From Branchipolynoe longqiensis (Eukaryota; Annelida; Polychaeta; Phyllodocida; Polynoidae): DNA of 64,000 nt. The stretch covers positions 115,657,430 through 115,721,429 of the forward strand of contig CM059188.1 of assembly GCA_030323885.1 (NCBI GenBank), given 5' to 3'. The stretch's first letter is position 1, and every line of letters starts with the position of its first letter. A model generated the notes under the pieces. That model made no database searches. It saw only the letters and a program-made list of their open reading frames with translations, and was not told the origin of the DNA. Positions 21,177 to 31,128 of the stretch are shown in pieces. The position numbers and the translations under genes were made by a program.

Positions 21177-21496
21177 GCGCTTGGTCATGTATACAAGATC
21201 AGTAATAAGACATTTGCATTCCCCCCAATGCCGTAAATCGAAATATTTTACATCATGTCACCATACTACCCATGCCTACCTGTCTGTGTGACTCCTTGCC
21301 TGAGCAGTCAGTGCTGACTAGTACACTGGTCCCCCAGGAATTGTAAGTATGTTAAAGCTTACAATTACATACATAAAGGCAATGCACTTACATACATAAC
21401 CAGGACAGTTTCAATTACTATACAGAACGTAGCTTGTACAGGATCATGGTCACAGCAACCAGTGTGGTGGTGGGTGATGAAAATGGGAAATATTGC

Positions 21497-21568
21497 GCCT
21501 AGAGTGGGACTCAAACCCACATCTCTTTGCATTCCAGGCCAGTGTGCTAACCTTTACACCACCTAGGC
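21497..21568 (-). tRNA. tRNA-like sequence (pseudogene or SINE head), anticodon loop GGA
   Basis: Read on the minus strand this 72-nt stretch folds as a near-complete cloverleaf. The acceptor GCCTAGG pairs with TCTAGGC (six pairs plus G-T). The D stem is GTGT/GCAC, the T stem GTGGG/CCCAC with loop TTTGAGT, and the anticodon loop CTGGAAT. The anticodon stem has two mismatches and the T loop has T where tRNAs have C56. A GGA anticodon implies Ser, yet the long Ser variable arm is absent. These defects argue for a tRNA-derived SINE head or pseudogene. The flanks carry a ~43-bp duplication (21252-21293 and 21571-21615). Confidence 0.5.
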
Positions 21569-21877
21569 TCCCTGATGTCAGCACACTACCCACACCTACC
21601 TGTCTAGGTGGCTCCATTATCATTACCTATAAATAAGTATATTACCATAATTAATACAAGCCATAATTCATGAGCGAGTAAAGAAATCCACACATAATTT
21701 TAAAAGCTTCAATAGGTATGTTTAGGTGATTTAAAACAAACAATCATCTAAACAGATTTTGCATTAATCTGGTGGTGAATTAATGGTACCCAGGACATCG
21801 CCCAAGCGGGATCTCACATAGTGATAAGGTTCTATTTACGGTGTACTCAACATGAAGTTTAGAAGGTACATGGTATA

Positions 21878-22109
21878 ACCAGATGGGATGGCCAAATGAG
21901 TTAGAGCGTCCATCTCCCGTATTGCTAGATCGTGGGTTCGAATCCTGGTCGAGTCAAACCAATGACTTAAAAATTGATACTTGTCGCTTCCTAGCCAGAC
22001 ACTCGGCATTACTAGGATAGGACAAGGAGCAGTGGAATGAGGAAGACCAGTCGTCTGTGACCGAAATTTCCCCTGCTTAAACAACTAATGTACCAAAAAA
22101 AAAAAAAAA
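21878..22109 (+). mobile_element. SINE-B with tail 2 and poly-A, reference copy
   Basis: Head GGGATGGCCAAATGAGTTAG, box B-like GGGTTCGAATCC, shared body start TTGATACTTGTCGCTTCC, then the switch point GGACAAGGAGCAGTGGAATG into tail 2, ending ACTAATGTACC and A16. The A tract and consensus-like boxes suggest a younger copy. Confidence 0.9.
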
Positions 22110-22345
22110 GGTGTCCTATCCAATTTTTAACGTACACTGTTTTTAATTGTGGCTAGTTAATATAAATTCAATTAGTAAATCAATGCCAGTATTGTCAAAT
22201 CATGTAGGAATTTTAATAGTGAAACTACAAAATATATAAACGTGTTCTAAAAGCACGAACTTAAGCCGGACACACACACTCCAAAATAGAAATATCAAGA
22301 GTAAAATAAAATATTAATCAAAATGTATATTTTCGCAGCCAAGTT

Positions 22346-22400
22346 CTTGACCAGGGTACGAATCCACGATCTCCCAAAACGGGAAATGGACGCTAAGTAA
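22346..22400 (-). mobile_element. SINE-B head fragment, reversed
   Basis: CCAGGGTACGAATCCACGAT and CCAAAACGGGAAATGGACGC match the reversed head only. Confidence 0.55.
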
Positions 22401-22436
22401 AGTAGAAGAATTGTAGAAAGTAAATTGGATTTGTTG

Positions 22437-22480
22437 AACTAGTGAAAGCTCTCTGTCAACTAGTGAAAGCTCTCTGTCAA
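22437..22480. repeat. 21-bp tandem duplication
   Basis: AACTAGTGAAAGCTCTCTGTC occurs twice in direct succession. Confidence 0.85.
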
Positions 22481-22729
22481 CTTGGCTACATTATGAGCGA
22501 TGCTACCTAAATGTGACAGCCAAAGAAAGGGATCTAATATTAAGTGTATTTAGGTATCCTTGTGATTTGCGCCAAAGAGGCTCTAAGTGGCTGATAGCAC
22601 CGCATCCCCATATCGGTATCACTGCTATCTAATCGGTGGAATAATATCAGGAGTCAATTGTTTCTGATTAGATGATATGATACTGATTACCTTGACATCA
22701 GACACACCTGCATAAAAATCGTATCGAAC

Positions 22730-23044
22730 GCAGTTACAGAATCGGTAGAGTGCAGGCCTACCGCGCGGGACATCAGGAGTTTGGTTCCCGGTCGAGTCAA
22801 TACAATGACTTACTCAATTGATACTTGCCGCCCGGCATTAATAGGTTAGCACAAGGACTGGTTAGCTCAGTGTCAGGATAATGTAACTGAGTGGGATATT
22901 GAGTCATGGTGCCGGCAGCCTGATTTCCCAGTGGGGCAGCACTATAATGTTGCCATGAGTGTGCAGTGTCACAAGTCGGTACCCATCCTGATATGACCGA
23001 AGATGTTGCCAGGATGTGAACGTCCAATAAGCGACCGACCAACA
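22730..23044 (+). mobile_element. SINE-A, full length
   Basis: Head GAATCGGTAGAGTGCAGG, box B GGTTCCCGGTCGAG. The body lacks 'TTCCTAGCCTGG' (joins CTTGCCG to CCCGGCATTAATAGG). Tail CGTCCAATAAGCGACC is modified. Confidence 0.8.
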
Positions 23045-23225
23045 AGCATAAACAGCGTAGTAATTGTGCTAGGCCTAAGGAAAGTGGATTTTATCTCAGA
23101 TGTAGTAGTAATCTTTCTCTTTACATGACATGTTTGAACAGTCGGGGTTAACAGGGTCCTGAGTGGTTTAGACAGGAAACAATCTCACTGGTTGGGTCTG
23201 TTCCTTTCTAAGTGGCACAACATGC

Positions 23226-23327
23226 TTAATAAGAGCACCAGTATCTAAGTTACTTATGTTGAATCAAATCTATATAATTGGTTTGTTTTTGAAAACTTGA
23301 TACTTCATCGGGACTATTCAGTTTTAA
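23226..23327. mobile_element. MITE-P right-half fragment
   Basis: TAAGAGCACCAGTATCTAAG to CTTCATCGGGACTATTCAG. The left half is absent. Confidence 0.65.
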
Positions 23328-23362
23328 TAATTGTGGATTACCATTATTACTAGAAAAAAAGA

Positions 23363-23685
23363 AGTAAAGCTTATTTTATTTAATGACACCTCTAAAGCAC
23401 ATTGATTTTTGTATCATCGGCTATTGGACATCAAACATGCAGTCATTCTGATATATTTCTATGCAGGAAACCCGCTGCCGCCACATAGGCTACTCTTTCC
23501 GATAAGCAGCAAGCGGTATTCTATACACACTTTCCCACAGACGGTACAGCAAACCCCACAGCCTTTGATGAACCAGTTGTGGGCCACTGGTTGGAAGGTA
23601 ATATAGCCCAAGCGGCAAAATGGGTCCACTGAGCAGGATCGATCGGATGACAGACACTTTGGCAGGTAGACACGCTACCTCCTGA
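23363..23685 (+). mobile_element. Repeat family D, near full length
   Basis: Order of landmarks: TTATTTAATGACACCTCTA, GCACATTGATTTTTGTATC, GGCTATTGGACATCAAAC, CCGCCACATAGGCTACTC, CTTTCCCACAGACGG, CCTTTGATGAACCAGTTG. It finishes near GGTAGACACGCTACC. I recall this repeat from mollusc sequences; that is memory, not a search. Confidence 0.8.
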
Positions 23686-23776
23686 GTTGGTTGGTTTAAC
23701 GTTCTGGCAACATCCAAGGTCATATCAGGACAGGCACCGACTTGTGACAGTGCACTCTCATGGTGACTCACCATTA
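23686..23776 (-). mobile_element. SINE-A tail fragment, reversed
   Basis: CTGGCAACATCCAAGGTCAT and CGACTTGTGACAGTG, ending at TGGTGACTC. Confidence 0.75.
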
Positions 23777-23935
23777 TTATTACTAGATGACAGGATTTTG
23801 GCAACATGCCAATTAATACTAACGGGTGTCAGAAATCCATCAACATTACAAGCTGTGTAGTTGGTCAATTATCGCCAAAACAAATAATCCGACGATTTGA
23901 CTTTTCTGATGATGCATGTCCGAGTGTGTTGTCAA

Positions 23936-24290
23936 TTAAAGCTGCATAGTCCGATGAAATATCAAATTTTCAAAACCAAACAAATTATCTAGATTTGATT
24001 TTACATATCTAACTTAGATACTGATGCACTTATTAAGTATGTGTTTCTGTGTAGAAGGCAACACTGAGTCAATTTAACAGAACCTGTTACTGCAGAAGTC
24101 TATGGTGTCAGAGTTGTGGCAAGCTTGCAAAAACTAATTTTCCATGTTTGCACTCAAAATATCTCGAAAGTTTACCATTTAAAATAAAAGTAACTTTGAT
24201 CTAATGTAAAGTAGATACTAGCGATCAATCTAATATATTCATCTCAGAAAAAATACAGAAATTCAAAACCATCGGACTATGCAACTTTAA
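23936..24290. mobile_element. MITE-P, complete reference copy
   Basis: Perfect TTAA on both sides (23936-23939 and 24287-24290). Termini AGCTGCATAGTCCGATG and CATCGGACTATGCAACT are inverse complements with one mismatch. Interior 350 bp is AT-rich without an open frame. TTAA target sites occur with piggyBac, Kolobok and Sola3 transposases; which one mobilised this family cannot be told. Confidence 0.9.
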
Positions 24291-24439
24291 GTAAATCGCA
24301 ATCCAGCTGGAGCCTTAATGAATATTTCAAGCAGGCCTAAATGCATCGATTTGATAAGCAACACGACTGGTGATATTCTATTGAATTACCGGTGGTAATT
24401 AATTGACAGCTGAAATAGATGGAGAGCCTAAGCGGCTTA

Positions 24440-24494
24440 TTCCGTCCTGATATGACCTTATATGTTTCTAGGACGTAAAACAACAACAAACAAG
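24440..24494 (+). mobile_element. SINE-A tail fragment
   Basis: CCGTCCTGATATGACCTTAT and CTAGGACGTAAAACAACAAC. Confidence 0.75.
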
Positions 24495-24534
24495 AAAAAC
24501 GCGGCTTATTCGGTATATTACTAGCTTCATTGTG

Positions 24535-24695
24535 GTTGGTTGGTTGGTTGTTGGAGTTTTACTTCCTCGCAACATCTAAGGTAATATAAGGACGGGTACC
24601 GACTTGTGACAGTACGCACTAATGGTGACTTTATAGTGCTGCCCCACTGGGAGACCAGGCCGCCAGCACCATGACCTGATATCCCACTCAGTCAC
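24535..24695 (-). mobile_element. SINE-A 3' half, reversed (left arm of an inverted pair)
   Basis: From the reversed tail GTTGGAGTTTTACTTCC to CCCACTCAGTCACA, where it meets a plus-strand copy of the same half. Confidence 0.8.
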
Positions 24696-24861
24696 AGCTC
24701 AGGGTCAGGATAATGTGACTGAGTGGGATATTGGGTCATGGTGCTGGTGGTCTGATTTCCCAGTGTGGTAGCACCACGAATGCGAAATGTCAGAAGTCGG
24801 TGCCCGTCCTGATATTATGACCATATATGTTGCCAGGGAGTAAAACTCCAACAACAACAAG
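24696..24861 (+). mobile_element. SINE-A 3' half (right arm of an inverted pair)
   Basis: Starts at GCTCAGGGTCAGGATAATG and ends AAACTCCAACAACAAC. Together with the previous entry it forms a ~160-bp-arm inverted repeat. Confidence 0.8.
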
Positions 24862-25106
24862 AGCGACCGAATTTCGTGCCTGAGCATCATGATCGAACTG
24901 TCATAATCTGCATATTATTGTCAACTTGTCGATTAAATGAAAAAAACACTTATGCAACTCCTTGTCTCGTCGTGAATTAATCCCCATTTCGACAATTTGG
25001 TCATCAGTCATAAATCTGGCACCTACTTATCAGAGCTTGCTTTGTCGTACATTTAGTAAAAACTACTGATTATCATCATTGATAGATATGGTAAAGACTT
25101 ATGATA

Positions 25107-25389
25107 GAGACTTATAAGCATATTACTGGAGTCTATGACAGTGATGTCACAACAGGTTTGTTCAACTTCAGAAGGAACAGTAACACCAGACGCCAGCGGT
25201 ATAAGATCTTCAAGGAGAGGCCCTGACTTGAGGTCAGGAAACACTCTTTTAGTTTCCGAGTGACAGATCCATGGAACAGTCAGTCTCCCAGACTGAGGGG
25301 TTGAAGCACCAATGGTAGAAGCATTTGAGAGAAGGCTGGATAGACATTGGAGAGGACACCCACAATTATATGACTTCAGGGCACCATAG
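25107..25389 (+). pseudogene. LINE ORF2 C-terminal relic
   Basis: Plus-strand translation reads ETYKHITGVYDSDVTTGLFN, then RKHSFSFRVTDPWN. After a +1 frame change near 25295 it continues EAFERRLDRHWRGHPQLYDF and stops at TAG 25387-25389. This 'RKHSFS..R..D.WN.. AFERRLD.HW' layout is that of the extreme C-terminus of many animal non-LTR retrotransposon polyproteins. An in-frame TGA at 25224 confirms decay. 25390-25515 is probably its 3' UTR. It is a different lineage from the two RT relics at 5150 and 18261. Confidence 0.7.
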
Positions 25390-25530
25390 ACCTCCATATG
25401 TGTGCAACTAATAGTTCTGTTTTACCGCAATCAGCTGGCATTAAGGCCCTATTAGCACCTAGTATGTCTGCCTATATAGGTAACTAATTTGCTACCATTA
25501 TGTACTAGTCAATCAGTGGATATATATATC

Positions 25531-25690
25531 GTTGTTGGGGCTTTATGTCCTTGCAACATTTATGGTCATATCAGGACGGGTATCGACTAGTGACAGTGCG
25601 CGCTCATGGCGACTTTATAAGAGACCAGGCCTCCAGCACAATGATCTGATATCCCACTCAGTCACATAATCTTGATACTGAGGCAGAGAC
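25531..25690 (-). mobile_element. SINE-A 3' half, reversed, truncated at the minisatellite
   Basis: GTTGTTGGGGCTTTATGTCC to CACTCAGTCACATAATCTTG. A deletion has removed the 'TAGTGCTGCCCCACTGG' segment. Confidence 0.75.
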
Positions 25691-25730
25691 GTGAGCAGGA
25701 TTGTGGGAGTTCGGAGCTGCCAAGTAGATA

Positions 25731-26438
25731 CAGTGTGAGTAGTGAGATCTCCTTAATACACAATTTGTAAATAGGAAGAAATAGCAGGTAGATAAGGGTG
25801 TGAGTAGGGAGATCTCCCTAATACACAGATTGTAAATAGGAAGAAATAACAGGTAGATAAGGGTGTGAGTAGTGAGATCTCCTTAATACACAATTTGTAA
25901 ATAGGAAGAAATAACAGGTAGATAAGGGTGTGAGTAGGGAGATCTCCCTAATACACAATTTGTAAATAGGAAGAAATAGCAGGTAGATAAGGGTGTGAGT
26001 AGTGAGATCTCCTTAATACACAATTTGTAAATAGGAAGAAATAACAGGTAGATAAGGGTGTGAGTAGGGAGATCTCCTTAATACAAAATTTGTAAATAGG
26101 AAGAAATAACGGGTAGATAAGGGTGTGAGTAGGAAGATCTCCTTAATACACAATTTGTGAATAGGAAGAAATAACAGGTAGATAAGGGTGTGAGTAGGGA
26201 GATCTCCTTAATACACAATTTGTGAATAGGAAGAAATAACAGGTAGATAAGGGTGTGAGTAGGGAGATCTCCTTAATACACAATTTGTAAATAGGAAGAA
26301 ATAACAGGTAGATAAGGGTGTGAGTAGGGAGATCTCCTTAATACACAATTTGTGAATAGGAAGAAATAACAGGTAGATAAGGGTGTGAGTAGGGAGATCT
26401 CCCTAATACACAAATTGTAGATAGGAAGAAATAGCATG
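25731..26438. repeat. 65-bp minisatellite, about 11 units
   Basis: Unit landmark AGGTAGATAAGGGTG recurs at 25786, 25851 and 25916 (exact 65-bp steps) and through to 26385. The first six units alternate AGTGAGATCT and AGGGAGATCT, so the proximal part has a 130-bp dimer organisation; later units are nearly all AGGGAG. Confidence 0.95.
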
Positions 26439-26533
26439 GCCGAAGGGGAGGGTGCGTGTGGGGGTGAGGGGGGCTGGGGTCGGCCCTTCCATCAGGGTCT
26501 GTGTGTTGCGAACATGCCCCAGACAATTGGTAA

Positions 26534-26846
26534 GATAGTAGCCAAATCGGTAGAGCTCACGCCACCTCTGCGGCAGATCGCCATCGAATCAAACCACTGA
26601 CTTATCAAATTGATACTTGTCGCTTCCTAGCTTAGCACTTGGCATTAATAGGATAAGGTAAGGACTGGTTAGCTCAGTGTCAGGATAATGTGACTGAGTG
26701 GGATATCGGGTCATGGTGCTGGTGGCCTGATTTCCCAGTGGGACAGCACTATAAAATCATCATGAGTCTGCACTGTCACAAGTCGGTGCCCGTCCTGATA
26801 TGACCTTGGATGTTGCCAGAAGGAAAAACTCCAACAAACAACCAAC
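26534..26846 (+). mobile_element. SINE-A with degenerate head
   Basis: CCAAATCGGTAGAGCTCACG head, box B lost to a small deletion; body good (GGTTAGCTCAGTGTCAGGAT), tail AACTCCAACAAACAACC. Confidence 0.8.
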
Positions 26847-27253
26847 AGCCATATGACGCTGGAGTGGTTCTGCATCAATAGTATCGATTACTGTGATATG
26901 CCGCGAGGGAAGAACATGAAGGGGAGCTGGAAGTAAAAAGTGTGTATTGCTGTGAAGAGGAAGAGAGCCCCAAAGAGCAGTCCACCCAATGAAGAGAAAA
27001 AACTAAAAACGAAAACAAAATAAGAAAACAAAATAAAAGGTCGATGCAATGGTGGGTGGGTGGAAAAAGCTGGGTGTGCGAATTGGATGAGAGACAGAGG
27101 AGGAGTGATTGTAGGAAGGACGGGAGGCGGCGAGGAAGCGGGCAGGGCAGGGGGCAAGCCCGAGACAAGGGATCGGGCCGAGGGAGGAGCCTAGGACTAG
27201 GAGGGAGACAGGGGAGGTGGGACTTTTCCCCCGCCGCGATTAAAACGCAATGC
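26847..27253. other. Purine-rich spacer without a gene
   Basis: 27050-27230 is G/A-rich. The overlapping frames on both strands (26875-27319) are low-complexity Ser/Pro- or Arg/Gly-rich products of it. Confidence 0.5.
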
Positions 27254-27453
27254 GAGCGTTACGACCCATTCAATAAGCAGAGGAAATCTGGGGTGTGCAG
27301 ACAAACAAGAATAAAGTAAGTTATAAATAAATATTACAAATAACCGCCATGTAGGTAATATTACAGGCATCAACGATTGCTACAATATTAATATATTATT
27401 TTCTGAAAGAGAAAGTGAGCGAGATAGGGAGAGACAGAGAGAAGTCAATGATT
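27254..27453. repeat. Repeat U, copy 1
   Basis: Begins GAGCGTTACGACCCATTC, passes CAAACAAGAATAAAGTAAG and ACCGCCATGTAGGTAATATT, ends GAGAGAAGTCAATGATT. Nearly identical to 32510-32731 except for a 26-bp segment present only there. Confidence 0.8.
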
Positions 27454-27728
27454 ATTGTATTTGTCATTTTGTAATGGAATTACGTTTTGCCATCAATAAT
27501 TGCAAAATATTTGAAAATGAAAGTAAAAGTAAATTAAAAGATTTAACTTGTTGATTAGTTCAAATATGGTAAAATAAATAAATTAGATATTGCTAACTCG
27601 TTATTTAGGCATTTATATTTCAATGGAAACTGGTATGGTTGTTTAGTAAAATAATATTAATTACACATTTACTGCTATTTATCTTATAGTGCCGCTCTTC
27701 TTGAACTAATTAACAACTGAAGTCCTTG

Positions 27729-27759
<31 letters not shown>

Positions 27760-27954
27760 GCAACGGTTGAAGGTCGAGCACTCGGGCTCAGACCGATCGG
27801 ACGTGTTTTTACATGCTCTGATGTTTTAGACGAGATTTAGGCCTTTATTGTTGGAATTCGGAATTGTTTTAAAGTAATCATGGTGGGAAGGGTTGTATTT
27901 ATGCGTATTCATTATTCTTACCCTCCTGATACAATAGGTTTCGCTAATAATACA
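27454..27954. other. AT-rich spacer with (TA)n
   Basis: A (TA)13 run lies at 27730-27756. No gene or family identified. Confidence 0.5.
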
Positions 27955-28170
27955 CAAATTATACTTGTTGCTTTCTAGCTCGGCATTATTAGGATAAGGG
28001 ATGGACTGGTTGCCTCAGTGTCAGGATAATGTGATTGAGTGGGATATCAGGTCATGGTGCTGGTGTCCTGATCTCCCTGTGGGGCATCACAATAATATTG
28101 CCATGAGTGTGCAATGTCACAAGTGGCTACCCATCCTGATATGACCTTAGATGTTGGCAGGACTTAAACC
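27955..28170 (+). mobile_element. SINE-A body and tail, head missing
   Basis: TTATACTTGTTGCTTTCTAG to GATATGACCTTAGATGTTGG. Confidence 0.75.
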
Positions 28171-28228
28171 GGAGTCTGACCTAGAAAAAACGTTAATATA
28201 CTAACCACTCCACCACAGAGAAAACCAC
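28171..28228 (-). mobile_element. SINE-C head fragment, reversed
   Basis: GGAGTCTGACCTAGAAAAAA and CTAACCACTCCACCACAGAG. Confidence 0.7.
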
Positions 28229-28256
28229 ATTGTGGTAGCACCTTATTTTCTTTTTC

Positions 28257-28341
28257 TTTAGAGTCCTGCTTTGCAGGTCAATGATTCACAAGCATACAGG
28301 AAGATGGATATGTCAAGGGCGCGCATCTGTCATATCCTGAA
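28257..28341 (+). repeat. Repeat V, left part, interrupted
   Basis: Translates as CFAG..VNDSQAYRKMDMSRARICHI and stops where MITE-Q begins. The continuation at 28813-28945 (LREILLSI.. then AAVICVILESISGLEPSS) restores the order I remember for a dispersed animal repeat. Possible decayed coding origin; function unknown. Confidence 0.45.
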
Positions 28342-28812
28342 GTCATTGTCACACCGTACCGGACTGAGTACCGGAGACCACCGGACAAAGAATGTTCTAG
28401 CCCCGTGTTGTCCGGTGAAGAAATCTATGGAAATATATCGAAACGGAGAGTAAAATTGGGTTAATTGCCTCCGGACAACCGGATAAGTACCGTACATGTA
28501 CCGTACATGTACCAGACAAGAACCGGACGAGAACCGGACACGTAACGGATGGGTACTGGACATGTACCGGACAAAACGGACAAACCGGACAGCAATGGAT
28601 GTGTACCGGATGGGTACCGGACATGTACGGATGGGTACCGGATGGGTCAGTCCGGCGGTGTCTGGCAGAAGTTTTGAACACGTTCAAAACTTGTACTGGA
28701 GACCGCCGGACACCACCGGACACCGGCGGATGGGTACCGGATGGTACCCAAACATCGCCATACAGTACCAGACAGTGTCCGGTTCCCCAGTCCGGTAAGG
28801 TCTGACAGGGGC
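28342..28812. mobile_element. MITE-Q, CCGGACA-word subfamily, inside repeat V
   Basis: Left end CATTGTCACACCGTACCGGA, right end CCGGTAAGGTCTGACAGGGG. Internal palindrome AAGTTTTGAACACGTTCAAA near 28669-28692. Words ACCGGACATGTACCGGAC and GTACCGGATGGGTACC fill the interior. Flanks CTGAAG and TTGAAAG suggest a TTGA-type duplication. Confidence 0.8.
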
Positions 28813-28945
28813 TTGAAAGCTGAGAGAAATACTCTTGTCAATCTAACCCGGGTTCAGCCTTGTCTATGCTGCTGTTATCTGTGTTATCCTAGAGAGTATC
28901 TCAGGCTTGGAACCCTCATCAATCACAACTGGCTAAATTTGCCCG
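28813..28945 (+). repeat. Repeat V, right part
   Basis: Resumes with GCTGAGAGAAATACTC and ends near CACAACTGGC. Confidence 0.45.
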
Positions 28946-29039
28946 ATCGAAATTAGAAGAGAAACTCCTTTCAGGATAATTAGCATTTGACTATGTAGAA
29001 AAATACAAAACAACAAGGAGAACAATCACTAGAGCTAGT

Positions 29040-29210
29040 GAGGCATCTGTGGTAAGAACATAAAGATCCAACTGTTGGTTCTTTGACTGAAGCCTATTAG
29101 CTATCAGCATAAAAGCTTGGAATAGCCGAAGCAGTGCTCTAAGAAATAGAATGACACAAAAAGAATACAGAAGGAAAATTAAGAAATACTGGAAGTGAGA
29201 TATAGATAAA
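29040..29210 (+). pseudogene. Possible LINE C-terminal scrap
   Basis: Translates ISIKAWNSRSSALRNRMTQK then EYRRKIKKYW, resembling the last residues of LINE polyproteins (compare AAHAWNKQNTKQRAIRN at the end of the 5150-7000 relic). Short and frame-broken; low confidence. Confidence 0.35.
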
Positions 29211-29391
29211 GAAATATGTACTAAGCATAGAACAGGAATAAACCGTGATTAAGCAAAAAAAATACATCACTAACCAATAGGAAACGCCATACTAAACAAA
29301 CCATGCACAAAAACATAATCAAACACCAAATCAATTTGAAACTTGCTGATTTTACACCATAAACAAGTTTGCAGAAATGACTGATAGACCA

Positions 29392-30116
29392 GGGGCCATA
29401 TGCAGGAGTCAGTGTTAGCGGGATTTGGTGTTACAGCCTGTTACCGTTTAGCTATCTCCGAACCGGAGAATTCGGTCAAGCGTTATGCAGGAGCGCATAA
29501 CACTTACATTATAGCTAAACGTGAATTTATTAATAGATTTGGGAAATCCCTCTGCGTCTTTAGTGATATATTAGGCTTAAATATATTAAATGCGATCATA
29601 TTTAACAGAATTAAATACGTAATAAGTGAAATTTGAGGAAATTAACCCTAAATTCGAAGCAATATTAACGCTGCCGCCGTAAAAGCGGCGATATTAATAT
29701 TTATATGTTCGAATCGACGAACGTAAAGTAAACAAATCGCCGCAGCCGCCGCATCGACGTCGCTTTCCATACTGGCGGCGGCGGCGGTTTGTTTACTTTA
29801 CGTTCGTCGATTCGAACATATAAATATTAATATCGCCGCCAATACGGCGGTAGCCTTAATAATGCTTCGAATCTAGGGTTAATTTCCTAAAATTTCACTT
29901 ATTACGTATTTAATTCTGTTACATATGATCGCATTGAATAGATTTGGGCCTAATAAACTCGCTAAACCTGATATTTTTTAGGGTTAAGGTAACACCGGTT
30001 AAGCCTTTGGTGTTAGGCCTAACACTGACTCGTGCATACCATTTTTTCGCCGCTAACCCGGAATTCCCGACAAACACCGTTTTGCCTCGCTAACACTGAC
30101 TCCTGCATACGGCCCC
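29392..30116. mobile_element. 725-bp near-perfect palindrome (foldback element)
   Basis: Begins GGGGCCATATGCAGGAGTCA and ends with the inverse TGACTCCTGCATACGGCCCC. Inner arms are strong: TTCGAATCGACGAACGTAAA near 29708 is matched inversely near 29803, and CCCTAAATTCGAAGC at 29646 by the inverse near 29863-29880. The centre near 29750-29775 is a short asymmetric spacer flanked by CGG-rich words. No credible open frame; the 78-codon frame at 29400-29636 lies in the left arm. No clear target-site duplication. Confidence 0.9.
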
Positions 30117-30776
30117 AGTACTGCACAGCGGCGAAAACAAGTGGATGCGCTTAACTATTATGAGCAGAATAGACAAATAATCACTAAAAAAACAACGGGA
30201 GTCTAGGTCTTTGAAGCTTCTGGCTTGTCACAAGCCTCTGTCCATATACTTTCATCTCTGTGTTGATGTCACTGGTGTTATTTATCATCAGTTGGGTCCT
30301 CTTGACAGTGATGTCCATGACGTAGGCTCATAATTCACAACGAGACAGGGGTGGTATAATTTGCATTTTTTCAGGAGAGTTGGACAGTTACATAGTCAAG
30401 AACAGAGAACAGGAACCTCGGCAATCTCAATTCTACCGCCTCGACCGCCGCAAACTACTGTCCCGTTGTAGGTGAGGGGTGGGTGGCAGCTGAATCAGTC
30501 TGGTTTTAGTGGGCGGGTTCATATCCAATCGGCGACTGATGGTTGGCCGTGTGCGAGCGGTCAGCGTGGTTTGTGATGCGCTTTTAAGGCGATAGGTGGC
30601 AGCAGGGTCGGGTGCTGGGGTAGGTGGAGTTGCGCTAGGGCAATCCAAGCGGGGTTAGTTTGTCTGTAATCGGCAGGTGGCGGGTCACTGGTTGTGAAGC
30701 TTGAGAGGTCTACCACCCCACGTCCCGCTGCGAATTACCCATGTTAGCGCTAACATGGACAATATATTTATAAATC
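30117..30776. other. No recognisable gene or repeat
   Basis: Mixed composition; the 71-codon minus-strand frame at 30433-30648 has no recognised domain. Confidence 0.4.
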
Positions 30777-31128
30777 GGAAGTGGTGGCCTAATAGGTTAG
30801 CGCGCTGGCTTCCGGTGGTTTCCCAGTTAGGCAGTACTATAAAGCTTACACCGGTGTGGAAGGTCGTGGGTTCAAATCCCGACAGAGTCAAGCCAATGAG
30901 ATACAACATGTATAATTATCCCTACGGCATTCATAGTACTGGGCAAGGACTGGTTAGCTCAATAACAGGATGATATGACTGAGTGTGATATCTGGTCATG
31001 GTGCTGGACGCCTGGTTTCCCAGTTAGGCAATACTATAAAGTTGACACCGATGCGCACTATCACATATCTGTACTCGTCTTGATGTGACCTTAGATGTTG
31101 CTAGGACGTAAAACCCCCAAACAAACAA
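30777..31128 (+). mobile_element. SINE-A with a body-derived insertion in its head
   Basis: Head GTGGCCTAATAGGTTAGCGC is followed by GGTGGTTTCCCAGTTAGGCA and GTACTATAAAGC, which are body words, before the head resumes at GTGTGGAAGGTCGTGGGTTC. The same words occur in their normal place at 31013-31042. Confidence 0.85.

Noticed and set aside
25731..26438. CRISPR-like regular array
   Set aside because: Units are contiguous without unique spacers, in a eukaryotic context; it is a tandem minisatellite.
29400..29636. 78-codon frame in the palindrome arm
   Set aside because: Lies within the inverted repeat, without domain or similarity; chance frame.
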